From assembly GCA_947471745.1 (NCBI GenBank), contig CANJKZ010000826.1:1550001-1614000 (forward strand): a DNA stretch of 64,000 nt, written 5' to 3'. Made by a program: the position numbers and the translations under genes. A model generated the notes under the pieces. The model was not told the origin of the DNA and did not search any database. It was given only the letters and a program-made list of their open reading frames with translations. Below are positions 55,701 to 64,000 of this stretch, in pieces. This DNA is from Closterium sp. Naga37s-1 (Eukaryota; Streptophyta; Zygnematophyceae; Desmidiales; Closteriaceae). Positions within the stretch are counted from its first letter, which is position 1. Every line of letters starts with the position of its first letter.

Positions 55701-57696
55701 CAGCTACCTCGACAGGCTCGACCGGGTCTACCTGGGAAACACCTGAGGGAGCAGGACCCTGGGGAGGCAGGGGGTCTACCGAAGCAGCACCTGGCGTGAG
55801 GAAGAGCGGCGGAGGGGGGAGCGGGGCAGTGCGGTAGGGGAAGAGACGGTAAAAGGGGACCGACTCGTCAAACGTGACGTCCTGAGAGGGGAAGACACGG
55901 CGCGAGGTGGGGTGGTAAAACTGCCAGCCAGGCGCGTCAGGGACAAAGCCTAGGAAGACACAAGGAACACCGCGGGAGGAGAGCTTGTTCGCGGACTTAT
56001 CGCGGACAAAGGCACGAGATCCCCAGACACGGAACACAGACGCATCGCCAACCGCTCCCGTCCAACGCAGTGTCGGCGAGGTCTCCGGAACGGAGACACG
56101 GGGCCAGAGGTTGAGCTGATGCGCGGCGTACCGGACCGCAAACGGCCATAGAAAATGGGGGGCAGCCGCATGGATCAAGGAGGTACGAGCGACCTCCATG
56201 ACCAAGCCAATGCGGCGCTCAGCAAACCCATTCTGCTGAGGAGAGGCCGGAAGCGTGAACGTCTGCTCAATGCCCTCCCCCTGACAGAAGGCCTCCAAGA
56301 GGCCGGAGGAAAACTCACCACCTCTGTCAGAGTGCAGTCGCAGGACGGGAAGGTCCGTGCGAAAGCGCCTCTCCAGCTGGAGACGAGTAGCGCGGATCCA
56401 AGGGATCAAGACAGCAGGGACCTCTCCCTTGGTGCGCAAGGGGAAGACCGTGGTGTAACGCGTGTAGTCGTCAACTATCAGCAGGAAGTAGCGCTCTCCG
56501 CCCTGTCCACGGACGCGGGCTGGGCCCCACACGTCCATGTGAAGGGTCTGCAGAGGAGCCTCTGTCGGGGGGAACTCAGAGGAGTGAGGGGTGGCACGCT
56601 GCCGCCCCTCGACACAGGGAAGGCAGGGAGGGGCAGGGGACGGTGGCAGGGGAGGCAGTGACCTGGGAAGACCAGAGACAAGGAAGCGAGAGTGCATGCC
56701 ACGAAGGTGCTGCATCGAAGGGTGACCAAGGCGGTGGTGCCAGAGGACCGTCCGGTGCGACAGGGTGCGACACGAGCAGGGGGCGGACAACTGACCTGAC
56801 GCAGACACAGACGCCGCTACTTGAGGGGACTCAGTGGTCAGTGTGTACAAGTCCGACCCCGGCTGCCGAGTGAAGGTAGCCAGGTGACGACCCGTCTGGG
56901 CACACGTGCAGTGTGTCACACGCTCGTAGGCAGGGGTGAACTGGTGAACACCCGCGTCCTGGAGCGCGGAACCCGCCACCAAGTTCGTAGAGAACGAGGG
57001 GAGGTAAAGGCCCGACAGTGTGCCGGACGGGACAGCAGGACAAGGGAGGGCAGTGGTGGAGGTCGCAAGGACCGGACCCCCGGAGGGGTCAGCCAGGGAG
57101 ACAGCAACCGGCCTAGGGAGCTCCTCAAGGGCAGTGCGGTCGCGAAAGAAACAGCGGGAAGCACCTGAGTCCAGTGTGAAGGTGTGCAGTGCCTCAGTAG
57201 ACGCAGTACCTGAAGGCGCAGACTCACAAGCACCTGAAGCAGCAGACACACCTGCACCTAGAGCAGCAGCCTCACCAGGACCTGGGGCAGCAGACGCGCT
57301 AGCACCTAGAGCGGCAGCCTCACCGGCACCTGGAGCAGCAGACTGGATACCGGGGTCAGGCGGCACACACAGGTGACAGGCTCCCTCGGCACTAGTAGAC
57401 AATGCATACATTGCAGTGAGAACAACATCATAGTTAAGAGCAAAGATATCTACCCTCTGCCTAAGCAGCTCCACCCAGTCGGGGAGCTCAGCGTCGTCGC
57501 CAAACTCTGTACGCCAAGCGTCGCTCAGACGGGCGAAGCAGCGGGACTCTGTGTGACCACGCGTCCCGCAAGGCTGACCAGTCCGGACACCCGTGCTAAT
57601 AACGTACGGGCAGCGAGCAGTACTCAGCGACCCTCTACTCTGAGCGTACCACTCACGAAGCTCCTGGGGCGAAAGAGTCTCGCGCGGACGACGCTG
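52744..57696 (-). CDS. Copia B Pol polyprotein (protease-integrase-RT-RNase H)
   Basis: The frame is open for 1,650 codons after an in-frame TAG (57697-57699); the first Met is at 57474. At the upstream end is a Cys/His motif CX13CX4HX4C near LREWYA. From Met 57474, rough residues are: protease LDSGASRCFF (about 103), pre-integrase HHRLGHPS...CLPC (about 225-290), integrase MDVWGP, HSDRGGEF, NGFAERR (about 315-430), a low-complexity linker of Glu/Pro/Gly then Ala/Gly repeats (about 590-860), RT with YVDDLVFATAD (about 1250), RNase H with TGHSDASW, EAEIY, YVDNKAA (about 1400-1530). All expected catalytic residues that I can locate are present. How it is translated without gag is unclear: readthrough of the TAG or an internal start. 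Confidence 0.92.
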   Translation of the reverse strand, partial: QRRPRETLSPQELREWYAQSRGSLSTARCPYVISTGVRTGQPCGTRGHTESRCFARLSDAWRTEFGDDAELPDWVELLRQRVDIFALNYDVVLTAMYALSTSAEGACHLCVPPDPGIQSAAPGAGEAAALGASASAAPGPGEAAALGAGVSAASGACESAPSGTASTEALHTFTLDSGASRCFFRDRTALEELPRPVAVSLADPSGGPVLATSTTALPCPAVPSGTLSGLYLPSFSTNLVAGSALQDAGVHQFTPAYERVTHCTCAQTGRHLATFTRQPGSDLYTLTTESPQVAASVSASGQLSAPCSCRTLSHRTVLWHHRLGHPSMQHLRGMHSRFLVSGLPRSLPPLPPSPAPPCLPCVEGRQRATPHSSEFPPTEAPLQTLHMDVWGPARVRGQGGERYFLLIVDDYTRYTTVFPLRTKGEVPAVLIPWIRATRLQLERRFRTDLPVLRLHSDRGGEFSSGLLEAFCQGEGIEQTFTLPASPQQNGFAERRIGLVMEVARTSLIHAAAPHFLWPFAVRYAAHQLNLWPRVSVPETSPTLRWTGAVGDASVFRVWGSRAFVRDKSANKLSSRGVPCVFLGFVPDAPGWQFYHPTSRRVFPSQDVTFDESVPFYRLFPYRTAPLPPPPLFLTPGAASVDPLPPQGPAPSGVSQVDPVEPVEVADDSSPARGTERAEPEPAELGGAGSGGTETGGAEPGGAETGGAEPGGAETAGAEPGGAETGGAVPGGAESGGPEPGGAAPGDVLSSQQLREWYSRYCRRRRGALGAGGATGAGAEGAESTGVGVTADPGFATGAAGAGPAGSAAGAAGGTGAAGAAGGATGTGAGGAAGAGAAGGTGAAGGAASAGPAGGAAGATGGTGAAGGAEGVGAAAGGSGAVSAGSGGTSRPRPYFVPLLQQVLGQPPPPCPAPALECPPPVQSLSLLPPASPLPGPSPYTGPTGGLTERREPESRPVSPEPRSASPVRATRTGRRVPRQRPPAVPGTHQMTLRPSTPPQRVPLPSPPASSLPALADPESDSFRAASPTVTRLLATAVTDPSFESAAASALVAELVDFAAHCRLDYAASLVAESESESVCPPSVGGECALGTDVLEDRQEEFECFAAAVPHLVSMLIAPEGDPDAPDIPAPRSYAEAIAGEYSSQWQSAMDAEMASWKSTGTYVDEVPPPGANIVSGMWIFRVKRPPGSPPVFKARYVARGFSQREGVDFFQTFSPTSKMTTLRVLLHVAAQRDYELHSLDFSTAFLQGSLHEEIWLRRPPGFTRSFPPGTQWSLRRPVYGLRQAPREWHDTLRTTLAALGFAPSTADPSLFLRTDTSLPPFYILVYVDDLVFATADTEPLAHVKSELQKRHTCTDLGELRSYLGLQITRDRARRTITLTQSHMVQQVLQRFGFTWSSAQATPLATGHSLSAPPSDESVEPSGPYPELVGCLMYLMTCTRPDLAYPLGLLARYVAPCRHRKVHMDAAKRVLRYLCSTSGMGLVLGGRSSVVLTGHSDASWVDDQATQRSLQGYTFSLGSGSVSWRSTRSSSVLSSSCEAEIYATPMAAQELRWLTYLLTDLGEPPRSPPVLYVDNKAAIALCEEHRLEHRTKHIALRYFLARELQQRGQLRLRYVATRANTADIFTKALQSGDHQHFCTMLGLVPTFPHLL

Positions 57697-57699
57697 CTA

Positions 57700-57843
57700 C
57701 TGCACAGGGCCACTAAAAGAAGCTCCCGAACTCCCCACTCCAGGACGACTCCCACTACTGCCACCTCGACAACCCCAACTGGCGTACCACTCACGAAGCT
57801 GCTGGGGCGTGAGCGACACACGCGGACGGCCCTGGAGCTGCAT
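57700..57843 (-). pseudogene. Copia B gag remnant, 48 codons upstream of an amber codon
   Basis: ATG 57843-57841 opens MQLQGRPRVSLTPQQLREWYA and runs in frame to GPVQ then TAG, with CAG on both sides of the stop. The frame is the same as pol. LTPQQLREWYA recurs after the stop as LSPQELREWYA. The N-terminal gag domain seen in copia A is missing: sequence right of 57850 already matches copia A's leader (8430-8510). The remnant could serve as a minimal start for a readthrough Pol (inference). Confidence 0.65.
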
Positions 57844-57859
57844 CTGGCCACGCCAGGAG

Positions 57860-59113
57860 CAGCAGTAGAAGCAGGAGCAGCAGGAGCAGCAGTAGCAGTA
57901 GCAGCAGCAGTAACAGCAGTAGCAGCAGAGGCAGGGCAGTGCTCACCAGTGGTGGGAAGGGCAGGCGCACGACGGAGGCGACTGCGGGGCCGCTACAGCG
58001 GCAGGGCGGGGCCGCGATCGCGGCAGGAAGCTCCGAGACGGTCGCTGCTGCAGGGGCGGCTGCTCCAGGGGCGGCTGCTCCAGGGGCCAGGGGCGGCTCC
58101 TGCAGTGGTGGCTGCTCCAGAGGCCAGGGGCGGCTGTTGCAGGGGCGGCCACTCCAGGGGCCAGGGGCGGCTGCAGGTGCGGCTGCTCCAGGGTCCAGGG
58201 GCGGCTGCTGCAGTGGCGGCTGCTCCAGGGGCCAGGGGCGGCTGCTGCAGGGGCGGCTGCTCCAGGGGCCAGGCGCGGGGTAGGGCAGGGCGATGCGGCG
58301 GGCAGGGGCGACGCCGCGGGCAGGGGCGACGCGGCGGGCAGGGCGACGCAGCGGGCAGGGCGACGCCGCGGCCAGGGCGACGCCGCGGCCAGGGGCGACG
58401 CGGCGGGCAGGGCGACGCGGCGGGCAGGGCGACGCGGCGGGCAGGGCGACGCCGCGGGCAGGGGCGACGCGGCGGGCAGGGGGCGACGACGCGGGCAGGG
58501 GCGACGCCGCGGGTAGGGCGACGCGGCGGGCAGGGGGGGCGACGACGCGTCAGCAGCTGGGCGCGGCCGCGTCAGCAGTAGGGCGCGGCCGCGTCAGCTG
58601 CAGGGCTGGCGGGGCCGCGTCACGGCAGGGCGGGGCCGCGTCCGCGTCGGCGGCAGGGCGGGGCCGCGACCGCGACCAGGCGGGGCCGCGAATGCGGCTT
58701 GACGGGGCCGCGACCGCGATCTGACGGGGTCGCGCGCTGGCCTGACGGGCCTGCAGAGGCTGCGTGCGGGCGGCGAGGGCCTGCAGGGGCGGCGTGGTCC
58801 TGCAGGGGCAGCACGCCGACCTGACGGGCCTGCAGGGGCGGCTCTCGGGCCTGACGGGCCTGCAGAGGCGGCTCGGGGGCCTTTCGGACCTGCAGGGGCG
58901 GCTCGAGGGCTTTACTAGCTTGCAGGGGCGGCGCACTGGCCTAGGGCAGCAGGAGGGCTGCAGGACGGCGCGCAGGCGGAATGAAGGGCGAGGCGCACGA
59001 GGGCGCACGAGGAGAGAAAGGCGCACGAGGGCGCACGTAAGGTAGGGCGCACGAGGGCGCTTCTAGCGGAATAGTGGGCCCGTAGTAGTAAGCGGTCCAA
59101 GGTGGCAACCTAG
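57860..59113 (-). repeat. GC-rich tandem-repeat 5' leader of copia B
   Basis: Blocks of GGGGCGGCTGCTCCAGGGGCC type (58050-58275), GGGCGACGCGGCGGGCA type (58290-58545) and CCTGCAGGGGCGGC type (58740-58935) fill the leader. No gag frame is present. Base composition is extreme, so copy numbers may be compressed or expanded in assembly. Confidence 0.75.
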
Positions 59114-59126
59114 GCTCGTGATACCA
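59114..59126 (-). other. Primer binding site of copia B
   Basis: Minus-strand TGGTATCACGAGC directly abuts the 5' LTR and resembles the TGGTATCAGAGC initiator-Met tRNA site common in plant copia elements. Confidence 0.85.
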
Positions 59127-59256
59127 TGTCAGAATGAACAAGAGTGATTGAACTAGGAAAGAGTTGGGTACAAGTAGGAAACCCTAAACTTATTGTACCC
59201 CATAGTAACTACCCCACTACAGCCTAAACAAACTGTAGCAGATATGACATTTGATA
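59127..59256 (-). repeat. 5' LTR of copia B
   Basis: Partner of 52380-52509 with three substitutions; TCAGA follows at 59257. Confidence 0.95.
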
Positions 59257-59960
59257 TCAGATTATATCTTCGGACGTAATTTTTTAAAGTGGTTCAACCC
59301 CGAGATTAACTGGGGCAACCGGAAAGCCTGGATCTACAACAATGAGAAATGTGTGGAGCTGCGAAGCGGAAGGATATAAAAGACATACCAAAGAGGATGC
59401 TAGCACAATGCAAGCGAACGGTGAACAAGAGTAACATGGGTAACCTGAAGCTAGTAATGGCAGCGGCGGAGGAGGAAGTCGGAATTAGAGCTACCTCGAG
59501 CAGTATGGACAGTGTTGGAGGAATACAAAGACATCATGTCTGACGACCTTCTTGCAGGAGTGCCAATAGCGCGAACCCACAAGCACGAGATCGTGAAGAG
59601 CCCGGTGCGAAACCCGTCTCACATTCACCATAATGCATCAGCCCAACTGAGCTAGCAAACATGAAGAAACGTAGAGTACCTGTTGGACTCGAAACTGATC
59701 CGACCACCCACGTCATCCTTCGACGCACCAGTTTTGTTCACTCCTAAGCCTGACAGCAGCTAACAGATGTGCATCGACTAGCAGGCATTGAACAAACAGA
59801 CAGTACATAAAAAAAATCATCGTGCAACAGTGTTTTCGAAGCTGGAACTACGATTCTAGCAAATTTAAATGGTAGAAAACTCGATCCACAAAAAGACATT
59901 TACGTACACGGCGCGGTCGCTGCTGATCCATCTCTTTGTTCGACAAGGAGGGCGGCGCAT
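59257..59960 (+). pseudogene. Gypsy B protease end and RT start (after copia B)
   Basis: The frame beginning YIFGRNFLKWFNPEINW completes the protease interrupted at 52379. Further on, with stops and shifts, are EYKDIMSDDL (59506), SKLIRPPTSSFDAPVLFTPKP (about 59690-59750) and CID.QALNKQTV, which correspond to the linker and first RT blocks of Ty3/gypsy. The stop inside CIDYRALN and others make it a pseudogene. Homology fades near 59960. Confidence 0.75.
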
Positions 59961-60895
59961 AGGGTGGCTTCAGAGATAGTGCTGTGTTGCCGAAGTAGCA
60001 CCTTGCAGGGTCGCCACTATGGGCCGAGCCTTGGGAGCACGATATTTACGAAAATTTCTTTCGAGATCGAGCTCCCAAGTTTTGCGATTTGATCGCGTAA
60101 GCTCCGGCAACGATTGATGTAGCTGTTGGCCTTCTCCCCTAGTGCCATTCTAGTCTCCAGTAGCTGCTAGAGCAGGCGGCTTGATGACCCTGAATCTTTC
60201 AGTTAGTAAATATTGTTAATGTGTCGCCACGCGTCGAGCGCTGAAGCAGAGGTCGTCTAGTAGGAACGAGTTCCCAGCTCCTCCGTCGGCGTCATTTTGC
60301 GTAGTAAGACGCCGTACACCATGAGTGATTCACTGTAGTACTGCGATCTGGCGTCAACGATGTCTTCTGCCAGGCCCCTGTAGCTCCCGTTGAAGTAATT
60401 AAGGATCTGCGCATTTTGCAGCAGCAACTCTAGCTCGAAACTCCAGGTGTGAAGTCCTTGCCGTCAAAGCAGGAACTTGTCTTGATTTGTTATATGCTCA
60501 AGACCTTGATTGAGGTGAGATAATTGCTTCTTCACTGGGATGGGGAGTCTTGGGTGTTGAGCCATTTGTTTCAAGGGAGAAGGTGTGTGAGGCAGCCGAC
60601 ACGCAAGTTGCCTGCACCCGCCGTCGTCCGCTGCACTAGCGTCGGCGCCACCGTCGACCTTAATCACCCCTCTCGTCTTCGTGCCCTCACTACTGCTGAC
60701 TCGTGCACCGCCATCGACCTCCTGGTCCACGTCACCTTTGTTTCTCACCGATCGAGGAGATGCAGGACGGGAAGGGTGCTCCATCGCCCACTGCGTCCAG
60801 ATGCCCAACTCGACGATCTCCAAGGGGATCGTCCCGTACTCGCCATCCTCGTGATCTTTCCTCGCATCAGCTAAACGTGCCTCCAAGGTGTCCGC
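59961..60895. other. Unassigned stretch between gypsy B and copia C
   Basis: No motif is recognised. A 140-codon minus-strand frame (60464-60886) has no family signature and is not called as a gene. Confidence 0.35.
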
Positions 60896-61142
60896 TGTTA
60901 GAGTAGGCTAGAGCTCGCTCTGGTATTTATCTTAGTGTTCTTTTGTTATTTCGCCATGTTTATAGCGAGTTGCATTTTAGGTTCAGTTTAGGTTCATTTT
61001 TTAGTTTCTAGCACAAACTAAATACACCCTAAGTTCAATTGGGGTTTCGTACAACTGTATTTCGACACCTTGTTAGTGCAACCTTTTTCTCTCGTCAAAT
61101 TCCCTCTTGGCAACCACGGCTCTTCTCAAGCCATTCTTAACA
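60896..61142 (+). repeat. 5' LTR of copia C plus primer site
   Basis: 247 bp, TGTTAGAG...TTCTTAACA, ended by TGGTATCTAGAGC (61143-61155). LTR type and length differ from the 130-bp LTRs of copia A and B, so this is another lineage. Left edge is inferred from TGTTA/TAACA. Confidence 0.75.
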
Positions 61143-61299
61143 TGGTATCTAGAGCTAGATCCTAGGCGTTTCTTTTCACTTTACATCTCTTAGTAGTTCT
61201 CGGCCAGAAGCTTATTCCGTATGACTAGTTAACCAGCCGATTTCTACTATTTTCTTTCTTGTTTTAATCTATTCTCTTAGTCACGATTTCGTACTTCCT

Positions 61300-62560
61300 A
61301 GCCATGGATCTGCCCTAAGCACACACGCGCCGCCCTCTTACCAACGTCGCGCGCACCCTGCCCCGTCCCGTCGCATGCGCACGCCTTGCTCGCCGTCGTC
61401 GCGCGCTCGCGCCCTGCTCGCCGTCGTCGTGCATGTGCGCCTGCTCCCCGTCGTCATGCGCGCGTGCCTGTTCCCCATCGTCGCGCGCGCGCCCTTTGCC
61501 CTTCGTTGACGTGCACGCACCCTGCCCACCGCCACTCAGCCTCACCTTCTTGCGACCGCCCTCCTTCCCCTCCTCGTAGGTGCCTTCCCCTCCCCTCGTG
61601 GTGCCTTCCCCCCTCTCGATCCGCCCCTTCACCCTCCTCCTCCTCCTCCTCCTCCTCCTCCTCCTCCTCCTCCTCCTCCTCCTCCTTTGCCTCTTTCATG
61701 CCACCTCCGCCTTTTCCACCCACCCTTTCCGCCTCTTCACCCTCCTCCTCTCTTCTCTCTTACCTCCTCTTCTTCCCTCTCCTCCCTTCCTCCACCTCAT
61801 TTCCTCCCGCATTTGCTGCAGCTGGCTATTGGCTATTGGTTACCATTACGTGCCCGTGCTCCTACCTCCTCCCCTTGATCCGCCCCTTCACCCTCCTCCT
61901 CCTCCTTCTCTCCTCCCTCCCCTTCTTCCCTCTCCTCCCTTCCTTCACCTCCTTTCCTTCCGCATCTGCTGCAGCTGGCTTCTAGTTGCTGGTTGCCACT
62001 AGGTGACCGTGCTCCTACCTCCTCCCCTCACTCCGCCCCTTCATATTCCTCCTCTCTTCTCTCCCTATATTTCCCCCCCACCATTTCACCTCTTCCTCCG
62101 CCTCTCTCCTCTCCTTATCTGCTGCAGCTGGTAGCAAACTATGTATTGCCGCCATTTTTTCTTCCACACCTTTCCTCCGCCTCTAATTTCTCCCCCAGCG
62201 GCGCAGCAGCAGACTACTCCGCCATTCCTCCGCCTCTAATATCTCCCCCCAGCGGCGCAGCAACAGGCTGCTTCGTCATTATTCCTCCGCATCTCATTTT
62301 TCCCCACAGCGGCGCAGCGGCTACTCCGCCATTATTCCTCCGCCTCTAATTCCCCCCCCCCCAGCGACGCAGCAGCAGACTGCTCCGCCATTATTCCTCC
62401 GCCTCTAATTTCTCCCCCCAGCGGCGAAGCAGCAGACTACCTTGTCATTGAACCTCCGCCTCTTATTTCTCCCCCTAGTAGTGCAGGAGTAAACTACTCC
62501 GCCATTATTCCTCCGCCTCTAATTTCTCCCCACATCTGCTCCGTTGCTCTCTCCTCCCCC
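61300..62560 (+). repeat. Pyrimidine-rich repeat tract in place of copia C gag
   Basis: An ATG at 61303 stops after four codons. Then come CTCGCCGTCGTCGCGCGC-type repeats (61385-61500), a CTC trinucleotide run (61634-61685), duplicated CTCCTCCCTTC blocks (61740-62000) and about six imperfect units of roughly 60 bp with CCTCCGCCTCTAATTTCTCC and CAGCGGCGCAGCAGCAG (62170-62540). No gag motif was found. Confidence 0.65.
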
Positions 62561-62959
62561 CAATGGCGCCTATTCACGTCCTTCCCTCTCTTCTTTTGCA
62601 CTACTGCTCTCCTCCTGCCACTCTACCGCCTCTCCTGACCCTGCCTTCTCTGCCCTCTGCTTCATCTGTTGCCCCTTTCTCCCCTCACACCACCTTTCCT
62701 ACTTGCTACTGGACTCTCCCCTTTCCCCACCCCTCTGCTTGGTTTTCGCTGTCTCATCAGCGTTGCCACCCTTCTGCCCCGGCCGTGCTTGCCACTGCGA
62801 CCTCTGGTACTGGTTCTCTTACCTCTACTCTCAGCGTGACCATACCATCTCAAGATAGCATTCTTTGTGCTTCTCCTCTCATGGACACTTGCTTTGCCTT
62901 CTCCTTTCCTCCTTTTCTTCATAGCACTGTTTCTCAGTCTCTTAGCCCTACGGTTGTTG

Positions 62960-64000
62960 CTCTCTCTCTTCCTCGCACCTTAGATTTTGTCCTTGACAGT
63001 GGTGCTACGGACTCTGTCTTTTGTGAGGCTGGTGTTATTCATTCCTTTCCCAGTCTCAGGGGCTGGGGATACCATGACCATGATATGCACTGCTGCCTCT
63101 ACTCTTCCTTGTCCTGCCTCCCCCTCTGGTGCCTTGACTGGCCTCTATGTTCCCTCCTGCAGACATAACCTCCTTTCTCTCTCTGCCCTTCAGCGCCTTG
63201 GTGTGCGGGCGACCTTCCTTGCAGGTCACTCCTACTATGACCTTCATCACCATGCCCGCCATCTTGCGCGTTTCAACCTCTGTCCCATCTCTCGTCTCTA
63301 CTCTCTTCGTAACTCTCTCCCCTCTTCCACCCATCATACTTCCTCCGCTTCCGCCCCTCCCATTTCCTCCTGCGATTGTCGCTCCCTCACTCAACCTACA
63401 CTTCTTCTTCATCATCATCTTGGCCACCCCAATTTTCCCTTCCTCCACAGCACGGTCACTTCGAAGCTTCTTCATGATCTCCCCTCTTCCCTTCCCCCCC
63501 TTCTTCCTTCTCTTGCTCCTCCATGCACTCCATGCGTTCAAGCTAAGCTCTCTTAGTCACCTCATCCCTCCTCCCCTTTTGCCTCTCCCAAACCCCTAGA
63601 TCTTGTCCATATGGATCTCTAGGGTCCTTCCCTGACTGCTTCTTGTCAAGGTCATCGCTATTTTCTCATTTTAGTTGATAACCACTCACGTTTTGCCACT
63701 GTCTATCCCCTCCGTGCGAAATCTGACGCTCCCTCCCACATCATTCGCTGGGCTGAGCAGGCTCGCCTTCGTTTTGGGCGTCTTGTCGTACGTTTTCAAT
63801 CACTCTCTCTCTTCTTAATATGCCTCTCATGGCATTCGTCAGACCTTTACTCTTCCCCACTCTCCTGAACAGAACGGTATTGAAGAACGTCGTAATCACA
63901 CTCTCATGGAGATCACTCGCTGTCTCCTCACCCATACCTCCGTCACACATTCTCTTTGGAGCTATGCTCTTCTCCATGCCACTCTGCTTTGTAACCTTCG
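62960..64000 (+). pseudogene. Copia C pol remnant (protease, pre-integrase, integrase)
   Basis: Protease: VLDSGATDSVF at 62992. After a shift, the flap and pre-integrase domain: LTGLYVPSCRHNLLS, HHLGHPNFPF and CTPCVQAK to about 63550. Integrase begins VHMDL, then a TAG, GP and YFLILVDNHSRFATVYPL near 63660-63705. The segment with the second catalytic Asp is missing near 63800 (deletion), while SPEQNGIEERRNHTL with the Glu follows at about 63860. Broken frames make it inactive. Confidence 0.8.

Larger units (their letters stand above)
52380..59256 (-). mobile_element. Ty1/copia LTR retrotransposon, copia B (intact pol, gag deleted)
   Basis: Two 130-bp LTRs (52380-52509 and 59127-59256) differ at three positions and are flanked by TCAGA (52375-52379 and 59257-59261). 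In minus orientation: 5' LTR, primer site TGGTATCACGAGC (59126-59114), about 1.25 kb of GC-rich repeat leader, a 48-codon gag remnant ending in TAG, pol, 3' untranslated region, polypurine tract (52510-52531) and 3' LTR. It is inserted in the protease of gypsy B. Compared with copia A it lacks roughly 1 kb, from just after the leader to near the gag end. Confidence 0.95.
60896..64000 (+). mobile_element. Ty1/copia LTR retrotransposon, copia C (5' part, runs off window)
   Basis: The 5' LTR (60896-61142) is followed by primer site TGGTATCTAGAGC, a long pyrimidine-rich repeat region without recognisable gag, then protease, pre-integrase and integrase pieces in copia order to the window end. The 3' half is outside the window. 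Confidence 0.85.

Noticed and set aside
57373-58724. Plus-strand Gly/Arg-rich frames in the copia B leader
   Set aside because: Antisense to the element and produced by GC-rich repeats.
60464-60886. 140-codon minus-strand frame as a gene
   Set aside because: No family signature, no conserved neighbours, flanked by retroelement remnants.

Overview
The window is nuclear DNA of a eukaryote, most likely from the green plant lineage. It has GC-rich coding sequence, GT-AG introns, a plant-type F-box/LRR gene and many plant-style Ty1/copia and Ty3/gypsy elements primed by initiator-Met tRNA. A streptophyte green alga (Closterium-like) is my best guess, but that is inference from gene style and repeats; no marker gene proves it.

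Layout. (1) 1-15847 is a stack of nested retroelements. An old minus-strand copia remnant (1-905, resuming at 9360-9657) was split by copia A (906-9354, TSD ACCAT). Copia A was in turn split by a young 1.36-kb TRIM-like element (1292-2650, TSD AAGTG). A degenerate plus-strand gypsy element (9816-15847) follows, and its 3' LTR is split by an 866-bp MITE (14893-15758, TSD TA). (2) 16069-38943 is one large plus-strand gene for a DHX37/Dhr1-type DEAH-box RNA helicase, a ribosome-biogenesis factor. I resolve ten exons. Intron 3 holds a 9,234-bp satellite of exactly 243 average 38-bp units, and intron 7 holds a hAT-like MITE and a 435-bp hairpin. (3) 39211-41724, minus, is an intronless F-box/LRR gene convergent with the helicase. 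(4) 42983-47753, plus, is a probable multi-exon gene for a disordered protein I do not recognise. (5) 47754-64000 is again retroelement territory: gypsy B (49239 to about 59960) split by the well-preserved copia B (52380-59256, TSD TCAGA), then copia C (60896 to beyond the window end).

Most notable observation. Many exon-intron boundaries of the helicase gene are flanked on the intron side by one to three decayed tandem copies of the exon edge together with its splice site. Copies of acceptor edges lie upstream of the full exon and copies of donor edges lie downstream. The unknown gene at 42983-47753 shows the same thing at both sides of its first intron. Tandem duplication across splice sites therefore appears to be lengthening introns and supplying decoy or alternative splice sites.

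Two lesions call the helicase reading frame into question as assembled: a 14-bp unit in a 15-bp coding repeat shifts the frame, and the only complete copy of exon 7 ends in TAG. Copia A and copia B both carry an in-frame amber codon at the gag-pol border. Copia B keeps an uninterrupted pol frame of 1,650 codons but has lost nearly all of gag.
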